Part shown: positions 50,594-59,315 of the stretch, piece by piece | Position numbering within the stretch: position 1 is the first letter of the stretch | Layout of the letters: each line of letters opens with the position of its first letter | Assembly: GCA_019509985.1 (NCBI GenBank) | Contig: JAEKLF010000042.1 | Location: 1-64,000, forward strand | DNA: 64,000 bases | Source: Burkholderiales bacterium | GTDB taxonomy: Bacteria > Pseudomonadota > Gammaproteobacteria > Burkholderiales > Burkholderiaceae_C | Reading direction: 5' to 3' | The notes under the pieces: model-generated | What the model was told of the DNA's origin: nothing | Databases searched by the model: none | What the model saw: the letters and a program-made list of their open reading frames with translations, nothing else | Translations under genes and position numbers: made by a program

Positions 50594-51193
50594 ATGGAAC
50601 TCACCGACATCAGCCGCCGCTTCATCGTCCATTGGGGCGAAATGGGCTCCAACTGGGGCGTCAACCGCAGCGTCGCGCAGATCCACGCGTTGCTCTTCGT
50701 GCACGGCCAGCCGCTGCATGCCGAGGAACTGGCCGACACCCTGGCGCTGGCCCGGTCCAACGTCAGCAACAGCCTGAAGGAGCTGCTCAACTGGCGCCTG
50801 ATCCGCGTCGCCCATGTGCTGGGCGACCGGCGCGATTACTACGAGACTTCGGGCGACGTCTGGGAACTGTTCCGCACCATCGTGCGCGAGCGCAAGGAAC
50901 GCGAGTTCGACCCCACCGTGCGCCTGCTGCGCGAGCTGGCCGCCGACCCGGCGCTGAGCCGCGAGCCGCCAGCCATGCAGGACCGCCTGAACAGCACGCT
51001 CGAATTCATGCAGACGCTGGGCAGCTGGAGCGACGAGATGCTGCGCCTGACGCCGGCCACGCTGGAAAAGATCCTGCGGCTGGGCGCCCAGGTGCAGCGC
51101 TTCGTGCGCCCGGGCGACCCGGCCGACACCGGCGGCGAGGCGGCCGCGCCCAGTGTCTTCCCCGTCACGCCGCCGATTCCGCCAATGGGATAG
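50594..51193 (+). CDS. GbsR/MarR family transcriptional regulator
   Basis: 199 residues from the ATG at 50594 (MELTDISRRFIVHWGEMGSNWGVNRSVAQIHALLFVHGQPLHAEEL). The winged helix has its recognition helix at ADTLALARSNVSNSLKELLNWRLIRV and a wing at VLGDRRDYYETSGDVWELF. The C-terminal half is helical and ends in a Pro-rich tail. GbsR proteins are local repressors; in Bacillus GbsR senses choline, but the proteobacterial ligands are mostly unknown. The operators at 50550 and 51235 suggest autoregulation and control of the DCC-SDR-DoxX operon. Confidence 0.88.
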   Translation: MELTDISRRFIVHWGEMGSNWGVNRSVAQIHALLFVHGQPLHAEELADTLALARSNVSNSLKELLNWRLIRVAHVLGDRRDYYETSGDVWELFRTIVRERKEREFDPTVRLLRELAADPALSREPPAMQDRLNSTLEFMQTLGSWSDEMLRLTPATLEKILRLGAQVQRFVRPGDPADTGGEAAAPSVFPVTPPIPPMG

Positions 51194-51200
51194 CGGCCAC

Positions 51201-51227
51201 GAGGCGCCAGCCAGGCCTCTTTTTTTG
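51201..51227 (+). terminator. Intrinsic terminator after the GbsR-type gene
   Basis: GAGGC pairs with GCCTC over a nine-base loop, followed by a run of seven or eight T. The stem is short, so termination may be partial. Confidence 0.6.
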
Positions 51228-51234
51228 CTCCTTA

Positions 51235-51254
51235 ATTTCACTTCAAACAGAAAT
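51235..51254 (+). promoter_or_regulatory. Candidate operator 2, upstream of the DCC operon
   Basis: ATTTCACTTCAAACAGAAAT, ending seven bases before the start codon of the DCC gene. It shares ATTTC, CAGAAAT and length with operator 1 and would block ribosome access or a promoter hidden in the preceding terminator region. Confidence 0.55.
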
Positions 51255-51261
51255 AACCGCC

Positions 51262-51689
51262 ATGACAGTCAAACCTCTTCCACACACCGTCTACTACGAC
51301 GGCGCCTGCCCGCTGTGCAGCGGCGAAATGGCGCTGCTGATGCAGCGCAACGCCGCCGGCCTGCTCGAGTTCGTCGACATCAGCGCGCCCGGCTTCGACC
51401 CGGCGCCGCTGGGCCTGAAGTTGGACGCGATGCTGAACTCGATGCACGTGCGCCGGCCCGACGGCGGATGGCTGGTCGGCATCCCCGCCTTCGAGCTCAT
51501 CTACGCCGCCACCGGTCATGCCGCGTCGCCCGCTGGCTAGGCGTGCCCTCGATCGCCCGCATTGCCGCGCGAGCCTATCCCTGGCTGGTGCGCAACCGCT
51601 ACCGCCTGCCGCATGCGCTGGTGCACGGCGTCTTCCGCATCCAGGACCGCCTCAGCCCCTGCCCCGGCGGCACCTGCCGCAGCCGCTGA
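51262..51689 (+). pseudogene. DCC-family thiol-disulfide oxidoreductase-like gene, frameshifted
   Basis: Starts MTVKPLPHTVYYDGACPLCSGEM, the diagnostic DxxCPLC of PF04134, and runs normally through VGIPAFELIYAATGHA before hitting TAG at 51538. The next frame continues the family pattern without a break: VARWLGVPSIARIAARAYPWLVRNRYRLPHALVHGVFRIQDRL, stop at 51689. One base appears to be missing near 51521-51525. The repaired protein would be about 142 residues, normal for the family. A sequencing error, a strain-specific mutation or a frameshift site are all possible. It is the first gene of the operon behind operator 2. Confidence 0.75.
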
Positions 51690-51713
51690 ATCTTTCACCC
51701 CAAGGAGACCACC

Positions 51714-52109
51714 ATGTCTGAACTGAATTTCGTCTTCACCCTCGTCATCGCCATCGTCGGCCCCATCGTCGCCATCAGCTATCTGCGGTCCATCCTGCTC
51801 GTCGTGCTGGACTCGCTGTGCATCGCGCCGCTGCCCGGCAAGGCCGGGGCGCACTTCTGGGTGCGCAGCGCCTACGTGCTGGCCGTGGCCGGCACGCTGG
51901 TGCTGGCGCTGCTCTTCGGCGAGTTCCAGGGCGAGCCGCTGGCCGCCGTGCACCGCGCGCTGCTGCTGACGGCGGCAGGCTGCTTCGTCAGCATTGCCAT
52001 CATCACGCGCCGCGTCTGGGCGCCCGTACAGGACCGGTTGGTGGCGCCCGCCAAGCCCGTGGCACCCCTCGGTCCCATCGCCGCAGCGGCAGCCAGGGCG
52101 GGAGCCTGA
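51714..52109 (+). CDS. Small membrane protein of unknown function
   Basis: 131 residues, preceded by AAGGAGACCACC. Three predicted membrane helices: about 6-30 (FVFTLVIAIVGPIVAISYL), 52-70 (YVLAVAGTLVLALLFG) and 83-98 (ALLLTAAGCFVSIAIIT). No family recognised. It lies 24 bases after the DCC gene and three bases before the SDR gene, so it is part of the same operon of membrane and redox proteins. Confidence 0.8.
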   Translation: MSELNFVFTLVIAIVGPIVAISYLRSILLVVLDSLCIAPLPGKAGAHFWVRSAYVLAVAGTLVLALLFGEFQGEPLAAVHRALLLTAAGCFVSIAIITRRVWAPVQDRLVAPAKPVAPLGPIAAAAARAGA

Positions 52110-52112
52110 GCC

Positions 52113-52931
52113 ATGAAGATCCTTGTCGTCGGCGCCGGCGGCTTCATCGGCCGCCACCTGCTCGCGGCGCTGGCCGCGGCCGGCCACGAGGCCGTGCGCG
52201 CCGAACTGCGGCCGGTCGAGCACTGGGACCGCGCCGAGGCCTGGGCGCCGCTGCTGCGCGACGTGGCCGGTGTCGTCTACGCGGCCGGCTGCCTGCGCGA
52301 CCAGGCCGGTGGCGTGGGCGACCTGCTCGACCTGCTGCACCACCGCGCGCCCGCCGCGCTGGCCGATGCCTGCGAGGCTGCGGCCGTCGCCCGCTTCGTG
52401 CACGTCTCGGCGCTGTGCGGCGGCGTCAGCGCCTATGCACGCAGCAAGCAGGCCGGCGAAGTCGCCCTGGCCGGGCGCGCCCGCATCGTGCGGCCCAGCC
52501 TCGTCATCGGGCCGGGCGGCATCAGCAGCCGCATGCTGGATCGCCTGGCTCGCCTGCCCTGGCTGCCCTTGCCCGAGGCCGTGGCACGCTGCCGCGTGCA
52601 ACCCATTCGCGTGGAGGACCTGGCAACGGGCATCGTCACTGCGCTGCAGAGCCGCGACTGGCCCGCCAGCTGGGACGCCGTCGGCCCCGAGGACGGCAGC
52701 GTGGCCGGCTGGATCGCGCGCCGCCGCGCGGCCCTGGGCCATGCCGCCGCCCGCGCGCTGACACTGCCGGCCGCGTGGACCCAGGCCTCGGCCCGGCTCG
52801 GAGACCTGCTCGCCATCGGCCCCTGGTGCAGCACGGCGCTGGAGCTGCTGGCCCATGACAGCACGGCGCCCGACGCAGTGTCGCCACTGGGTCGGCCGCT
52901 GCGCCCCGTCCTCGAAGGAGCCTGGGTATGA
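52113..52931 (+). CDS. NAD(P)-binding extended-SDR/NmrA-like protein
   Basis: 272 residues. Rossmann fold with the nucleotide motif VVGAGGFIGRHLLAAL at the N-terminus (GxxGxxG), FVHVSAL as the strand with Ser, and YARSKQAGE with the Tyr-x3-Lys pair of SDR enzymes. The C-terminal half (IRVEDLATGIVTALQ) follows the NAD-dependent epimerase/complex I NDUFA9-like group. In many Proteobacteria this domain is fused to a DoxX-like domain; here the DoxX-like protein is a separate gene whose start overlaps this stop (ATGA). Substrate unknown. Confidence 0.85.
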   Translation: MKILVVGAGGFIGRHLLAALAAAGHEAVRAELRPVEHWDRAEAWAPLLRDVAGVVYAAGCLRDQAGGVGDLLDLLHHRAPAALADACEAAAVARFVHVSALCGGVSAYARSKQAGEVALAGRARIVRPSLVIGPGGISSRMLDRLARLPWLPLPEAVARCRVQPIRVEDLATGIVTALQSRDWPASWDAVGPEDGSVAGWIARRRAALGHAAARALTLPAAWTQASARLGDLLAIGPWCSTALELLAHDSTAPDAVSPLGRPLRPVLEGAWV

Positions 52932-53287
52932 AAGATCGTGACTTCGCCCGCCTGTCGCTGGCCGCGGTGTGGCTGGGCACCGTGGTGGTCAGCCTGCATG
53001 ACGGCGGCCGCGCCGGCGCGGCACTGCTGCAACCGCTGGGCCTGAGCGCGGCGGCAGCGCTGGCCGTCGTCTGGGGGGCCAGTGCCTGGGATGGGGCGCT
53101 GGGCCTGGCGCTGCTGTTGCGCCCGAGCGCCCTCGTCTACCGCGTCGCCGCGCTCAGCACGGTGGCACTGACCATCGCCGCCACGTTGGTGCTGCCCGCG
53201 CTGTGGCTGGACCCCTTCGGCGCGCTGCTGAAGAACCTGCCCGTGCTGGCGCTGCTGCGGCTGCTCACCCACGAGGCCCAGACATGA
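52928..53287 (+). CDS. DoxX-like membrane protein
   Basis: 119 residues with four membrane helices (about 8-25, 35-58, 62-75, 85-105). It matches the DoxX-like family that often forms the C-terminus of SDR-DoxX fusion proteins, and it overlaps the SDR gene by four bases. The next gene start overlaps its stop (ATGA). Function unknown; DoxX relatives are linked to redox or oxidative stress. Confidence 0.75.
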   Translation: MKDRDFARLSLAAVWLGTVVVSLHDGGRAGAALLQPLGLSAAAALAVVWGASAWDGALGLALLLRPSALVYRVAALSTVALTIAATLVLPALWLDPFGALLKNLPVLALLRLLTHEAQT

Positions 53288-53760
53288 ACACCTACCTGCT
53301 CGTCAAATGGCTGCACGTCGTGTCCAGCGTGCTGCTCGCCGGCACCGGCTTCGGCTCGGCCTTCTACCTGTTCTCCGCCAACCGCAGCGAGAGCCTGCAA
53401 GCCCGCGCCGTCGTCGCCCGCCTCGTCGTGCGGGCGGACCTGTGGTTCACGACGCCGGCCGTCATCGTGCAACCGTGCAGCGGCCTGTGGCTGGCACACA
53501 CCGCCGGCTGGCCGCTGTCCACGCCCTGGCTGATCGCTTCGCTCGCGCTCTACGCGCTGGCCGGTGCCTGCTGGCTGCCGGTGCTTTGGCTGCAGCTGAA
53601 GATGGCCCGCGAGGTCGAGGCCGCTCTGCTCGAAGGCCGGCCGCTGTCGGTGCAATACCGGCGCTGGCAACGCGCCTGGGAGTGGCTGGGCTACCCGGCC
53701 TTCGCGGCCATGCTGGCGGTGTTCTTCCTGATGGTCAATAAACCGCGGCTCTGGGCGTGA
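53284..53760 (+). CDS. DUF2269 family integral membrane protein
   Basis: 158 residues from the ATG at 53284. Four membrane helices: YLLVKWLHVVSSVLLAGTGFGSAFYLF, DLWFTTPAVIVQPCSGLWLAHTAGW, WLIASLALYALAGACWLPVLWLQLKM and YPAFAAMLAVFFLMVNKPRLW. The KWLHV and GS-x-FY pattern is typical of DUF2269 (PF10027). The family is uncharacterised; conserved His and Arg in the membrane recall haem or quinone binding. Last gene of the operon, four bases from the convergent sigma-factor gene. Confidence 0.85.
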   Translation: MNTYLLVKWLHVVSSVLLAGTGFGSAFYLFSANRSESLQARAVVARLVVRADLWFTTPAVIVQPCSGLWLAHTAGWPLSTPWLIASLALYALAGACWLPVLWLQLKMAREVEAALLEGRPLSVQYRRWQRAWEWLGYPAFAAMLAVFFLMVNKPRLWA

Positions 53761-53764
53761 CGCC

Positions 53765-54688
53765 TCAGCGCACGGCGCCCTGCGTCAAGGCGACCTCGGC
53801 GTCGGCGATGACGTAGCGCACATAGCGGTAGTCGCGGATGAACGCGATCCGGCCGTCCACCCATTCGAGCCACATCACATAGCTCGGCCGGACCTCGCCG
53901 CGACTCTCGAACACGGCGATGACCTCCTGCCCCTCCAGCCACGCCGGCACCAGCCAGACCTCCGGGCTCTCGGCATAGATCGTGAAGAACAGGCCCACGT
54001 CCTCCCGGCCGACGCGCAAGGGATGCCCGGACTGGCTGAGCCGGACGTCGTCGGCCAGCAGCGCGCGCAGCGCCGCCCAGTCCCGCTGGTTGAACAGCCG
54101 GACATAGCGCGCCACGGCCTCGGATGGCGGCGCCGCATCGCCAGCCGCAGCCGCCTGCGCGTTGATCTGCCGCAGCCCCGCGCGGCCGCGCGCCAGATGG
54201 GCCTTGACGGCATCGATGGAAAGATCGAGCAGCGCTGCGATCTCGGCCAGCGATTCGTCGAGCACGTCCTTCAGCACGACCACGCTGCGCTGCAGGATGG
54301 GCAAGGCCCCAAAGCGCGACACCGCCGTCGCGACGGCTTCCTGGCGCATCAGCGCCTCCAGCGGGTCGGGCTGAGCGACGTCGGCGATCTCCGCCGCGTC
54401 GTCCAGCGTGTCGGCCTGTCGGACGGAGCGCCCGCGCAGCAGGTCGATGGCGCGGTTGTGGGCGACTCTGAACAACCAGGGCCGCAGTGGCGGCAGGTCC
54501 TGCGGATCGTCCACATCCTGCAGTGCCACGAGGGCCCGCAGCAAGGTGTCCTGCACGACGTCCTCGCCGTCGATGACCGAGCCCATCAGCCGGGCGCAAT
54601 AACGGTGCAGCTCCGGCCTGACGTCGGCGGCCAGGGCCATCAGCCGTGCCTGCCGGTCGTGGCCGGCCGAGGATACGGTCGTGCTCAA
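53765..54688 (-). CDS. ECF sigma factor with C-terminal SnoaL-like domain
   Basis: 307 residues. Region 2 (about 20-90: RPELHRYCARLMGSVIDGEDVVQDTLLRAL, PWLFRVAHNRAIDLLRGRS) has the ordinary acidic motif. Region 4 (about 125-180: LPILQRSVVVLKDVLDESLAEIAALLDLSIDAVKAHLARGRAGL) carries the promoter -35-binding helix-turn-helix. Residues about 195-305 form an NTF2/SnoaL-like domain (RYVRLFNQRDWAALRALLADDVRL), which in ECF41/ECF56-type factors regulates the sigma activity in place of an anti-sigma factor. Co-transcribed with the SDR upstream (ATGA overlap), which by analogy may be both target and signal source. Confidence 0.88.
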   Translation of the reverse strand: MSTTVSSAGHDRQARLMALAADVRPELHRYCARLMGSVIDGEDVVQDTLLRALVALQDVDDPQDLPPLRPWLFRVAHNRAIDLLRGRSVRQADTLDDAAEIADVAQPDPLEALMRQEAVATAVSRFGALPILQRSVVVLKDVLDESLAEIAALLDLSIDAVKAHLARGRAGLRQINAQAAAAGDAAPPSEAVARYVRLFNQRDWAALRALLADDVRLSQSGHPLRVGREDVGLFFTIYAESPEVWLVPAWLEGQEVIAVFESRGEVRPSYVMWLEWVDGRIAFIRDYRYVRYVIADAEVALTQGAVR

Positions 54689-55440
54689 GCCGCGGCCTCC
54701 TCCAGCACGGTGATGCCGGTGTCGCCCCTGAGCCCGAACGCCACGCCCTGCGCATATTGCGCGTCCGTCAGCAGGCTCACCACCTTCGCGCCGAAATCGC
54801 TCGGCGGCATGTCCGGATTGCGAGCCAGGAACTGCGCCTTGCTGATTCCCAGCGCCTGGGCATAGGCCTCGGCTCCTGTGTCGCCCACGCCGGTGCCGCC
54901 CACCATCTGCTGCGGCACGATCACCTGGAAGCGAATGCCGAGGTCCGCCTGCGTCGACACGCCGTTCGCATACCGGGCCATCAGCCAGAGCATGCGCTTG
55001 GCGCCGGCATAGCCGCCCGACAGCGGTGAGCCATTCACCGCCGCGCCACTGGAGCCCACCAGCACGCGGCTGCCGCGCTTGAGCGGCAGCGTGAGTGCCG
55101 CCTGCAGCCAGTGGAAGCCGGCCTTGACATCGGCTTCCCAGGGAGCCGTGAAGTCAGCCCAGCTCATCCGGTCCAGCCGGCCCATCGGCGGTTTCGCACC
55201 CGCGTTGAGCACGAGGATGTCCGGGCGGGTCAGCGCGAGCACGCGCTCGGCCGCAGCCGCCTCCGTCACGTCGGCGGTGATCGTGTCGACCCCGTGCTGC
55301 GACCGCAAAGCGTCAAGTGCCTGCGCATCGCGGGCGACGACCGTCACCTTCGCGCGCTGGGCGACGAGAGCTTCGACCAGCCCGAGCCCCAGGCCCTTGC
55401 TGCCGCCGGTGACGACCACGCTCATGTTTTCGAGTTCCAT
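54685..55440 (-). CDS. Short-chain dehydrogenase/reductase
   Basis: 251 residues from the ATG at 55440, with GGAG upstream. Classical SDR pattern: VVVTGGSKGLGLGLVEAL (cofactor, about 8-25), LVLNAGAKPPMG (NAG), VLVGSSGAAVNGSPLSGGYAGAKRML with catalytic Ser, Tyr and Lys (YxxxK). The C-terminal substrate loop gives no clear specificity. It forms an operon with the SnoaL-type ECF sigma factor, an arrangement seen for oxidoreductases controlled by such factors. Confidence 0.88.
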   Translation of the reverse strand: MELENMSVVVTGGSKGLGLGLVEALVAQRAKVTVVARDAQALDALRSQHGVDTITADVTEAAAAERVLALTRPDILVLNAGAKPPMGRLDRMSWADFTAPWEADVKAGFHWLQAALTLPLKRGSRVLVGSSGAAVNGSPLSGGYAGAKRMLWLMARYANGVSTQADLGIRFQVIVPQQMVGGTGVGDTGAEAYAQALGISKAQFLARNPDMPPSDFGAKVVSLLTDAQYAQGVAFGLRGDTGITVLEEAAA

Positions 55441-55512
55441 CGGATGACTCCAGAGTTGATGTACCGCCAAGACGATCCAGCAACGCAAAAGGAGTCAGCC
55501 AGCGCGCCGCGC

Positions 55513-55550
55513 AAACAAAAGCCGGCCCCACGCAAGGCACGGGCCGGCTT
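55513..55550 (-). terminator. Intrinsic terminator of the phaCAB operon
   Basis: On the minus strand a perfect 10-bp stem (AAGCCGGCCC/GGGCCGGCTT, loop of 12) is followed by TTTTGTTT. It lies about 20 bases after the phaB stop. Confidence 0.85.
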
Positions 55551-55570
55551 GTGTGCTGACGTGCAGCGGT

Positions 55571-56308
55571 TCAACCCATGTGCATGCCGCCGTTGCAGGA
55601 GAAGTCGGCGCCGGTCGAGAAGCCCGAGTCACCACTGGCCAGCCAGGCGACGATGGAGCCGATCTCCTCGGGCGTGCCCAGGCGCTTGACGGGGATGGTC
55701 GCGACGATCTTCTCCAGCACTTCGGGCTTGATCGCGCGGACCATGTCCGTGCCGATGTAGCCGGGGCTGACAGTGTTGACCGTCACGCCCTTGCTCGCCA
55801 GCTCCTGCGCCAGCGCCATCGTGAAGCCATGCATGCCGGCCTTGGCGGCCGAGTAGTTGGTCTGGCCGGCCTGGCCCTTCTCGCCGTTGACCGACGAGAT
55901 CTGGATGATGCGGCCCCAGCCCTTTTCCACCATGCCCGGCACGACCTGCTTGGTCACGTTGAACATGCTGTTGAGGTTGGTGTCGATGACGGCGTGCCAG
56001 TCGTCGGGCGTCATCTTCAGGAACATGCGGTCCTTGGTGATGCCGGCGTTGTTGACCAGCACGTCGATGGCACCGTGCTCGCCGATGGCCTTCTGGAAGG
56101 CCTCGACGGTTGAGTCCCAGTCGGCCACGTTGCCCACCGAGGCGTGAAAGCCGTAGCCAAGCGCCTTCTGCTCGTCGAGCCACTTCTGGTAGTCGCGGCT
56201 CGGGCCGCAGCCCGCGATGACCTTGAAGCCCTCCTTGTGCAGGCGCTGGCAGATGGCGGTGCCGATACCGCCCATGCCGCCGGTGACGTAGGCAACTTTC
56301 TGGCTCAT
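55571..56308 (-). CDS. phaB: Acetoacetyl-CoA reductase (NADPH)
   Basis: 245 residues, same size as the Cupriavidus enzyme. Reduces acetoacetyl-CoA to (R)-3-hydroxybutyryl-CoA for PHB synthesis. SDR motifs: VTGGMGGIGTAICQRL, VLVNNAGITKDRMF, IIQISSVNGEKGQAGQTNYSAAKAGM with the catalytic Ser, Tyr and Lys, and VSPGYIGTDMV. The ending FSCNGGMHMG is diagnostic for PhaB. Third gene of phaC-phaA-phaB, ahead of a strong terminator. Confidence 0.97.
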   Translation of the reverse strand: MSQKVAYVTGGMGGIGTAICQRLHKEGFKVIAGCGPSRDYQKWLDEQKALGYGFHASVGNVADWDSTVEAFQKAIGEHGAIDVLVNNAGITKDRMFLKMTPDDWHAVIDTNLNSMFNVTKQVVPGMVEKGWGRIIQISSVNGEKGQAGQTNYSAAKAGMHGFTMALAQELASKGVTVNTVSPGYIGTDMVRAIKPEVLEKIVATIPVKRLGTPEEIGSIVAWLASGDSGFSTGADFSCNGGMHMG

Positions 56309-56339
56309 GGTTTGTCTCCTGTTGTGATGGGTGAGGGTA

Positions 56340-57524
56340 TCAACGTTCGACGGTCAGGGCGACGCCCATGCCGCCGCCGATGCACAGCGAGGCGATGCCC
56401 TTCTTGGCATCGCGCTTGATCATCTCGTGCAGCAGCGTGACCAGCACGCGGCAGCCGCTGGCGCCGATCGGGTGGCCCAGCGCGATGGCGCCGCCGTTGA
56501 CGTTGACCTTGCTCATGTCCCAGCCCATCTCGTTGTGCACGGCACAGGCCTGAGCCGCGAAGGCCTCGTTGATCTCCAGCAGGTCCAGGTCGGCCGGCTT
56601 CCAGCCGGCGCGCTCCAGCGCCTTCTTGGCCGCGGGCACGGGGCCCATGCCCATGTAGGCCGGGTCGAGGCCAGCCGAGGCGTAGGAGGCGATGCGCGCC
56701 AGCGGCGTCAGGCCCAGTGCGGCCGCCTTGGCGGCGGTCATGACGACGACGCCGGCGGCGCCATCGTTCAGGCCCGACGCATTGCCGGCGGTCACGCTGC
56801 CGGCCTTGTCGAAGGCGGGGCGCAGGCCGGCCAGGGCTTCGGCGTTGGATTTGCGGTTGATGAACTCGTCGGCGGCGAAGACGACCGGCTCGCCCTTCTT
56901 CTGCGGGATCGTGAAGGGCACGATCTCATCCTTGAACCTGCCGGCGTCCTGCGCGGCGGCGGCCTTCTGCTGGCTGCCCAGCGCCAGCGCGTCCTGCTGC
57001 TCGCGCGTGATGCCGTACTTCTTGGCCACGTTCTCGGCGGTGATGCCCATGTGGTACTGGTTGTACACATCCCACAGGCCGTCGACGATCATCGTGTCGA
57101 CCATCTTCCAGTCACCCATGCGCTGGCCATCGCGCGAGCCGTTGAGCACGTGCGGGCTCATGCTCATGCTCTCCTGGCCGCCGGCGATGATGATCTCGCT
57201 GTCGCCATCGCGGATGGCCTGGGCCGCCAGCATGACGGCCTTCAGGCCCGAGCCGCAGACCTTGTTGATGGTCATGGCCGGCACGACGTTGGGCAGGCCC
57301 GACTTGATGACCGCCTGGCGCGCCGGGTTCTGGCCGACGCCGGCGGTCAGCACCTGACCGAGGATGACCTCGTTGATCTGGTCGCCGGCCAGGCCGGAGC
57401 GGCGCAGCAGGTCCTGAATGACGGCGGCGCCCAGTTCGCTGGCGGGCGTTTTGGCGAGGGTGCCGCCGAACTTGCCGATGGCGGTGCGCGCGGCGGCGAC
57501 GATGACGATGTCTTGCTGGCTCAT
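56340..57524 (-). CDS. phaA: Acetyl-CoA C-acetyltransferase (beta-ketothiolase)
   Basis: 394 residues from the ATG at 57524, preceded by GAAGGAGACCACC. Condenses two acetyl-CoA to acetoacetyl-CoA. Thiolase signatures: [18 protein letters not shown] with the acyl-accepting Cys (about 90), EINEAFAAQ and [19 protein letters not shown] with the catalytic His, and [10 protein letters not shown] with the second catalytic Cys near the C-terminus. The longer open frame running upstream belongs to phaC in another frame. It lies 11 bases after the phaC stop. Confidence 0.97.
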   Translation of the reverse strand: MSQQDIVIVAAARTAIGKFGGTLAKTPASELGAAVIQDLLRRSGLAGDQINEVILGQVLTAGVGQNPARQAVIKSGLPNVVPAMTINKVCGSGLKAVMLAAQAIRDGDSEIIIAGGQESMSMSPHVLNGSRDGQRMGDWKMVDTMIVDGLWDVYNQYHMGITAENVAKKYGITREQQDALALGSQQKAAAAQDAGRFKDEIVPFTIPQKKGEPVVFAADEFINRKSNAEALAGLRPAFDKAGSVTAGNASGLNDGAAGVVVMTAAKAAALGLTPLARIASYASAGLDPAYMGMGPVPAAKKALERAGWKPADLDLLEINEAFAAQACAVHNEMGWDMSKVNVNGGAIALGHPIGASGCRVLVTLLHEMIKRDAKKGIASLCIGGGMGVALTVER

Positions 57525-57535
57525 GGTGGTCTCCT

Positions 57536-59221
57536 TCAGGCTTTGACTTTGACGTAACGGCCCGGTGCGGGCTCGATGGCTTTGAATTTGCGATTGCCCG
57601 GCGTCTTGGGCGCGGGCTTGCTGGCGCCGGCATGCGAAGCCAGCCAGGCGGACCAATCCGGCCACCAGCTGCCCGCGTGCTCCACGGCACCCTGCAACCA
57701 GGCGTCCGCGTCGGCCGGCAGCGTCGCACCCTTGGCGATCCAGTGGCTGCGCTTGGGCGGCTTGCCGGGCTTGGGCGGCGGGTTGATGACGCCGGCGATA
57801 TGGCCCGAGGCACCCAGCACGAAGCGCTTCTTGCCCTTCAGGATCTGGGTGCTGCGGTAGGCACTGGTCCACGGCACGATGTGGTCCTCGCGCGAGCCGT
57901 AGATGTAGACCGGCGCATCGATGGCACCGAGGTCGAGCTTCTCGCCGCAGACGGTCAACTTGCCGGGCTGCTTCAACTCGTTCTGCAAATAGGTGTGGCG
58001 CAGGTACCAGCAGTACATCGGGCCCGGCAGGTTGGTCGAGTCGCCGTTCCAGTACAGCAGGTCGAAGGCCGGCGGCGCCTCGCCCTTCAGGTAGTTGCCG
58101 ACGACGTAGTTCCACACCAGGTCATTGGGGCGCAGGAAGCTGAAGGTGGTGGCCAGCTCCTGGCCGTGCAGCAGCTGCGGACCCTTGGGCGAGTCGGGGC
58201 CCAGCGTGGCCTCACGCAGCCGCACGCTGGCCTCGTCGACGAAGATGTCCAGGATGCCGTTGTCGGCAAAGTCCAGCAGCGTGGTCAGTAGCGTGACGCT
58301 GGCGGCCGGCTGCTCGCCGCGTGCGGCCAGCACGCCCAAAGCGGTGGCAAGGATGGTGCCGCCGACGCAGAAACCGAGCGTGTTGATCTTGTCCTGGCCC
58401 GAGATCTCCTGCGCGACGCGGATGGCCTGGATGGCGCCGGTCTCGATGTAGTCGTCCCAGCCCAGCTGCTTGATGGACTCGTCGGGGTTGCGCCAGCTGA
58501 CGACGAAGACGCGATTGCCCTCGGCCACCGCATAGCGGATCAGCGAGTTGTCGGGCTGCAGGTCGAGGATGTAGAACTTGTTGATGCAGGGCGGCACCAT
58601 CAGCAGCGGCCGCGCCTTGACCTCGGCCGTCAGTGGCGCGTATTCGATGAGCTGGAAGAGCTCGTTCTCGAAGACGATGCTGCCGGCCGTCGTGGCCACG
58701 TTCTTGCCGACCTCGAAGGCGCTCTCGTCCGTCTGCGACACATGGCCGCGCTGCACGTCGCCCCACAGATGCTGCAGGCCGCGCGCCAGCGTCTCACCCT
58801 GGCTGTCGAGCGCGAGCTTCATCGCCTCGGGGTTCAGCGCCAGGAAGTTGCTCGGCGACGCGGCGTCGACGAACTGCTGCACCGCGAAACGGATGCGCGC
58901 CTTGGTCTTGTCGTCGGCCTCCACGCTGGATGCCATCTGCGCCAGCGTGCGGCCGTTCAGCAGATAGAGCTGGGTCATGAAATTGGCGGCCGGGTTGGCC
59001 CGCCATTCGGGCGCGGCGAAGCGTCGGTCGCCGAGCGCGGGAGCCTCGCCTTGCCCCAGCGACGAGTTCCACAGCGCGGTGGCCTGCTTCAGGTAATCGG
59101 CCTGCAGCTCGGCCAGTGCGGCGGGTGAGATCTGCGGCAGATGCGCCATCTGCTGCATCAAGTCCGCAAAGGCGCCGGCCTCGGCTGCGGGCGGCGTGTC
59201 GTTCTTCTTGCGTGTGGCCAA
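57536..59221 (-). CDS. phaC: Class I poly(3-hydroxyalkanoate) synthase
   Basis: 561 residues if started at the TTG at 59221, which follows AGGAGGA by six bases and gives [20 protein letters not shown] at 59260 would include the Shine-Dalgarno as codons and is less likely. Polymerises (R)-3-hydroxybutyryl-CoA at the granule surface. The alpha/beta-hydrolase core has the lipase-like box GFCVGG with nucleophilic Cys (about 310), Asp in the SREDHIVPW region and His in [13 protein letters not shown]; the N-terminal domain shows [13 protein letters not shown]. First gene of phaCAB. Confidence 0.96.
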   Translation of the reverse strand: MATRKKNDTPPAAEAGAFADLMQQMAHLPQISPAALAELQADYLKQATALWNSSLGQGEAPALGDRRFAAPEWRANPAANFMTQLYLLNGRTLAQMASSVEADDKTKARIRFAVQQFVDAASPSNFLALNPEAMKLALDSQGETLARGLQHLWGDVQRGHVSQTDESAFEVGKNVATTAGSIVFENELFQLIEYAPLTAEVKARPLLMVPPCINKFYILDLQPDNSLIRYAVAEGNRVFVVSWRNPDESIKQLGWDDYIETGAIQAIRVAQEISGQDKINTLGFCVGGTILATALGVLAARGEQPAASVTLLTTLLDFADNGILDIFVDEASVRLREATLGPDSPKGPQLLHGQELATTFSFLRPNDLVWNYVVGNYLKGEAPPAFDLLYWNGDSTNLPGPMYCWYLRHTYLQNELKQPGKLTVCGEKLDLGAIDAPVYIYGSREDHIVPWTSAYRSTQILKGKKRFVLGASGHIAGVINPPPKPGKPPKRSHWIAKGATLPADADAWLQGAVEHAGSWWPDWSAWLASHAGASKPAPKTPGNRKFKAIEPAPGRYVKVKA

Positions 59222-59315
59222 GCGGAATCCTCCTAGCGGGTCTGAGCTTAAGCTTGCCACACCCGGTTGACATCACGTTGTAACCCGGGCCACTGACAAC
59301 GGATTGACAAAGATC

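Noticed and set aside
53691-54755. Alternative long frame overlapping the SnoaL-type sigma factor
   Set aside because: The other frame at 53765-54688 contains clear sigma region 2 and region 4 motifs; this one is Arg/Ala/Gly-rich noise.
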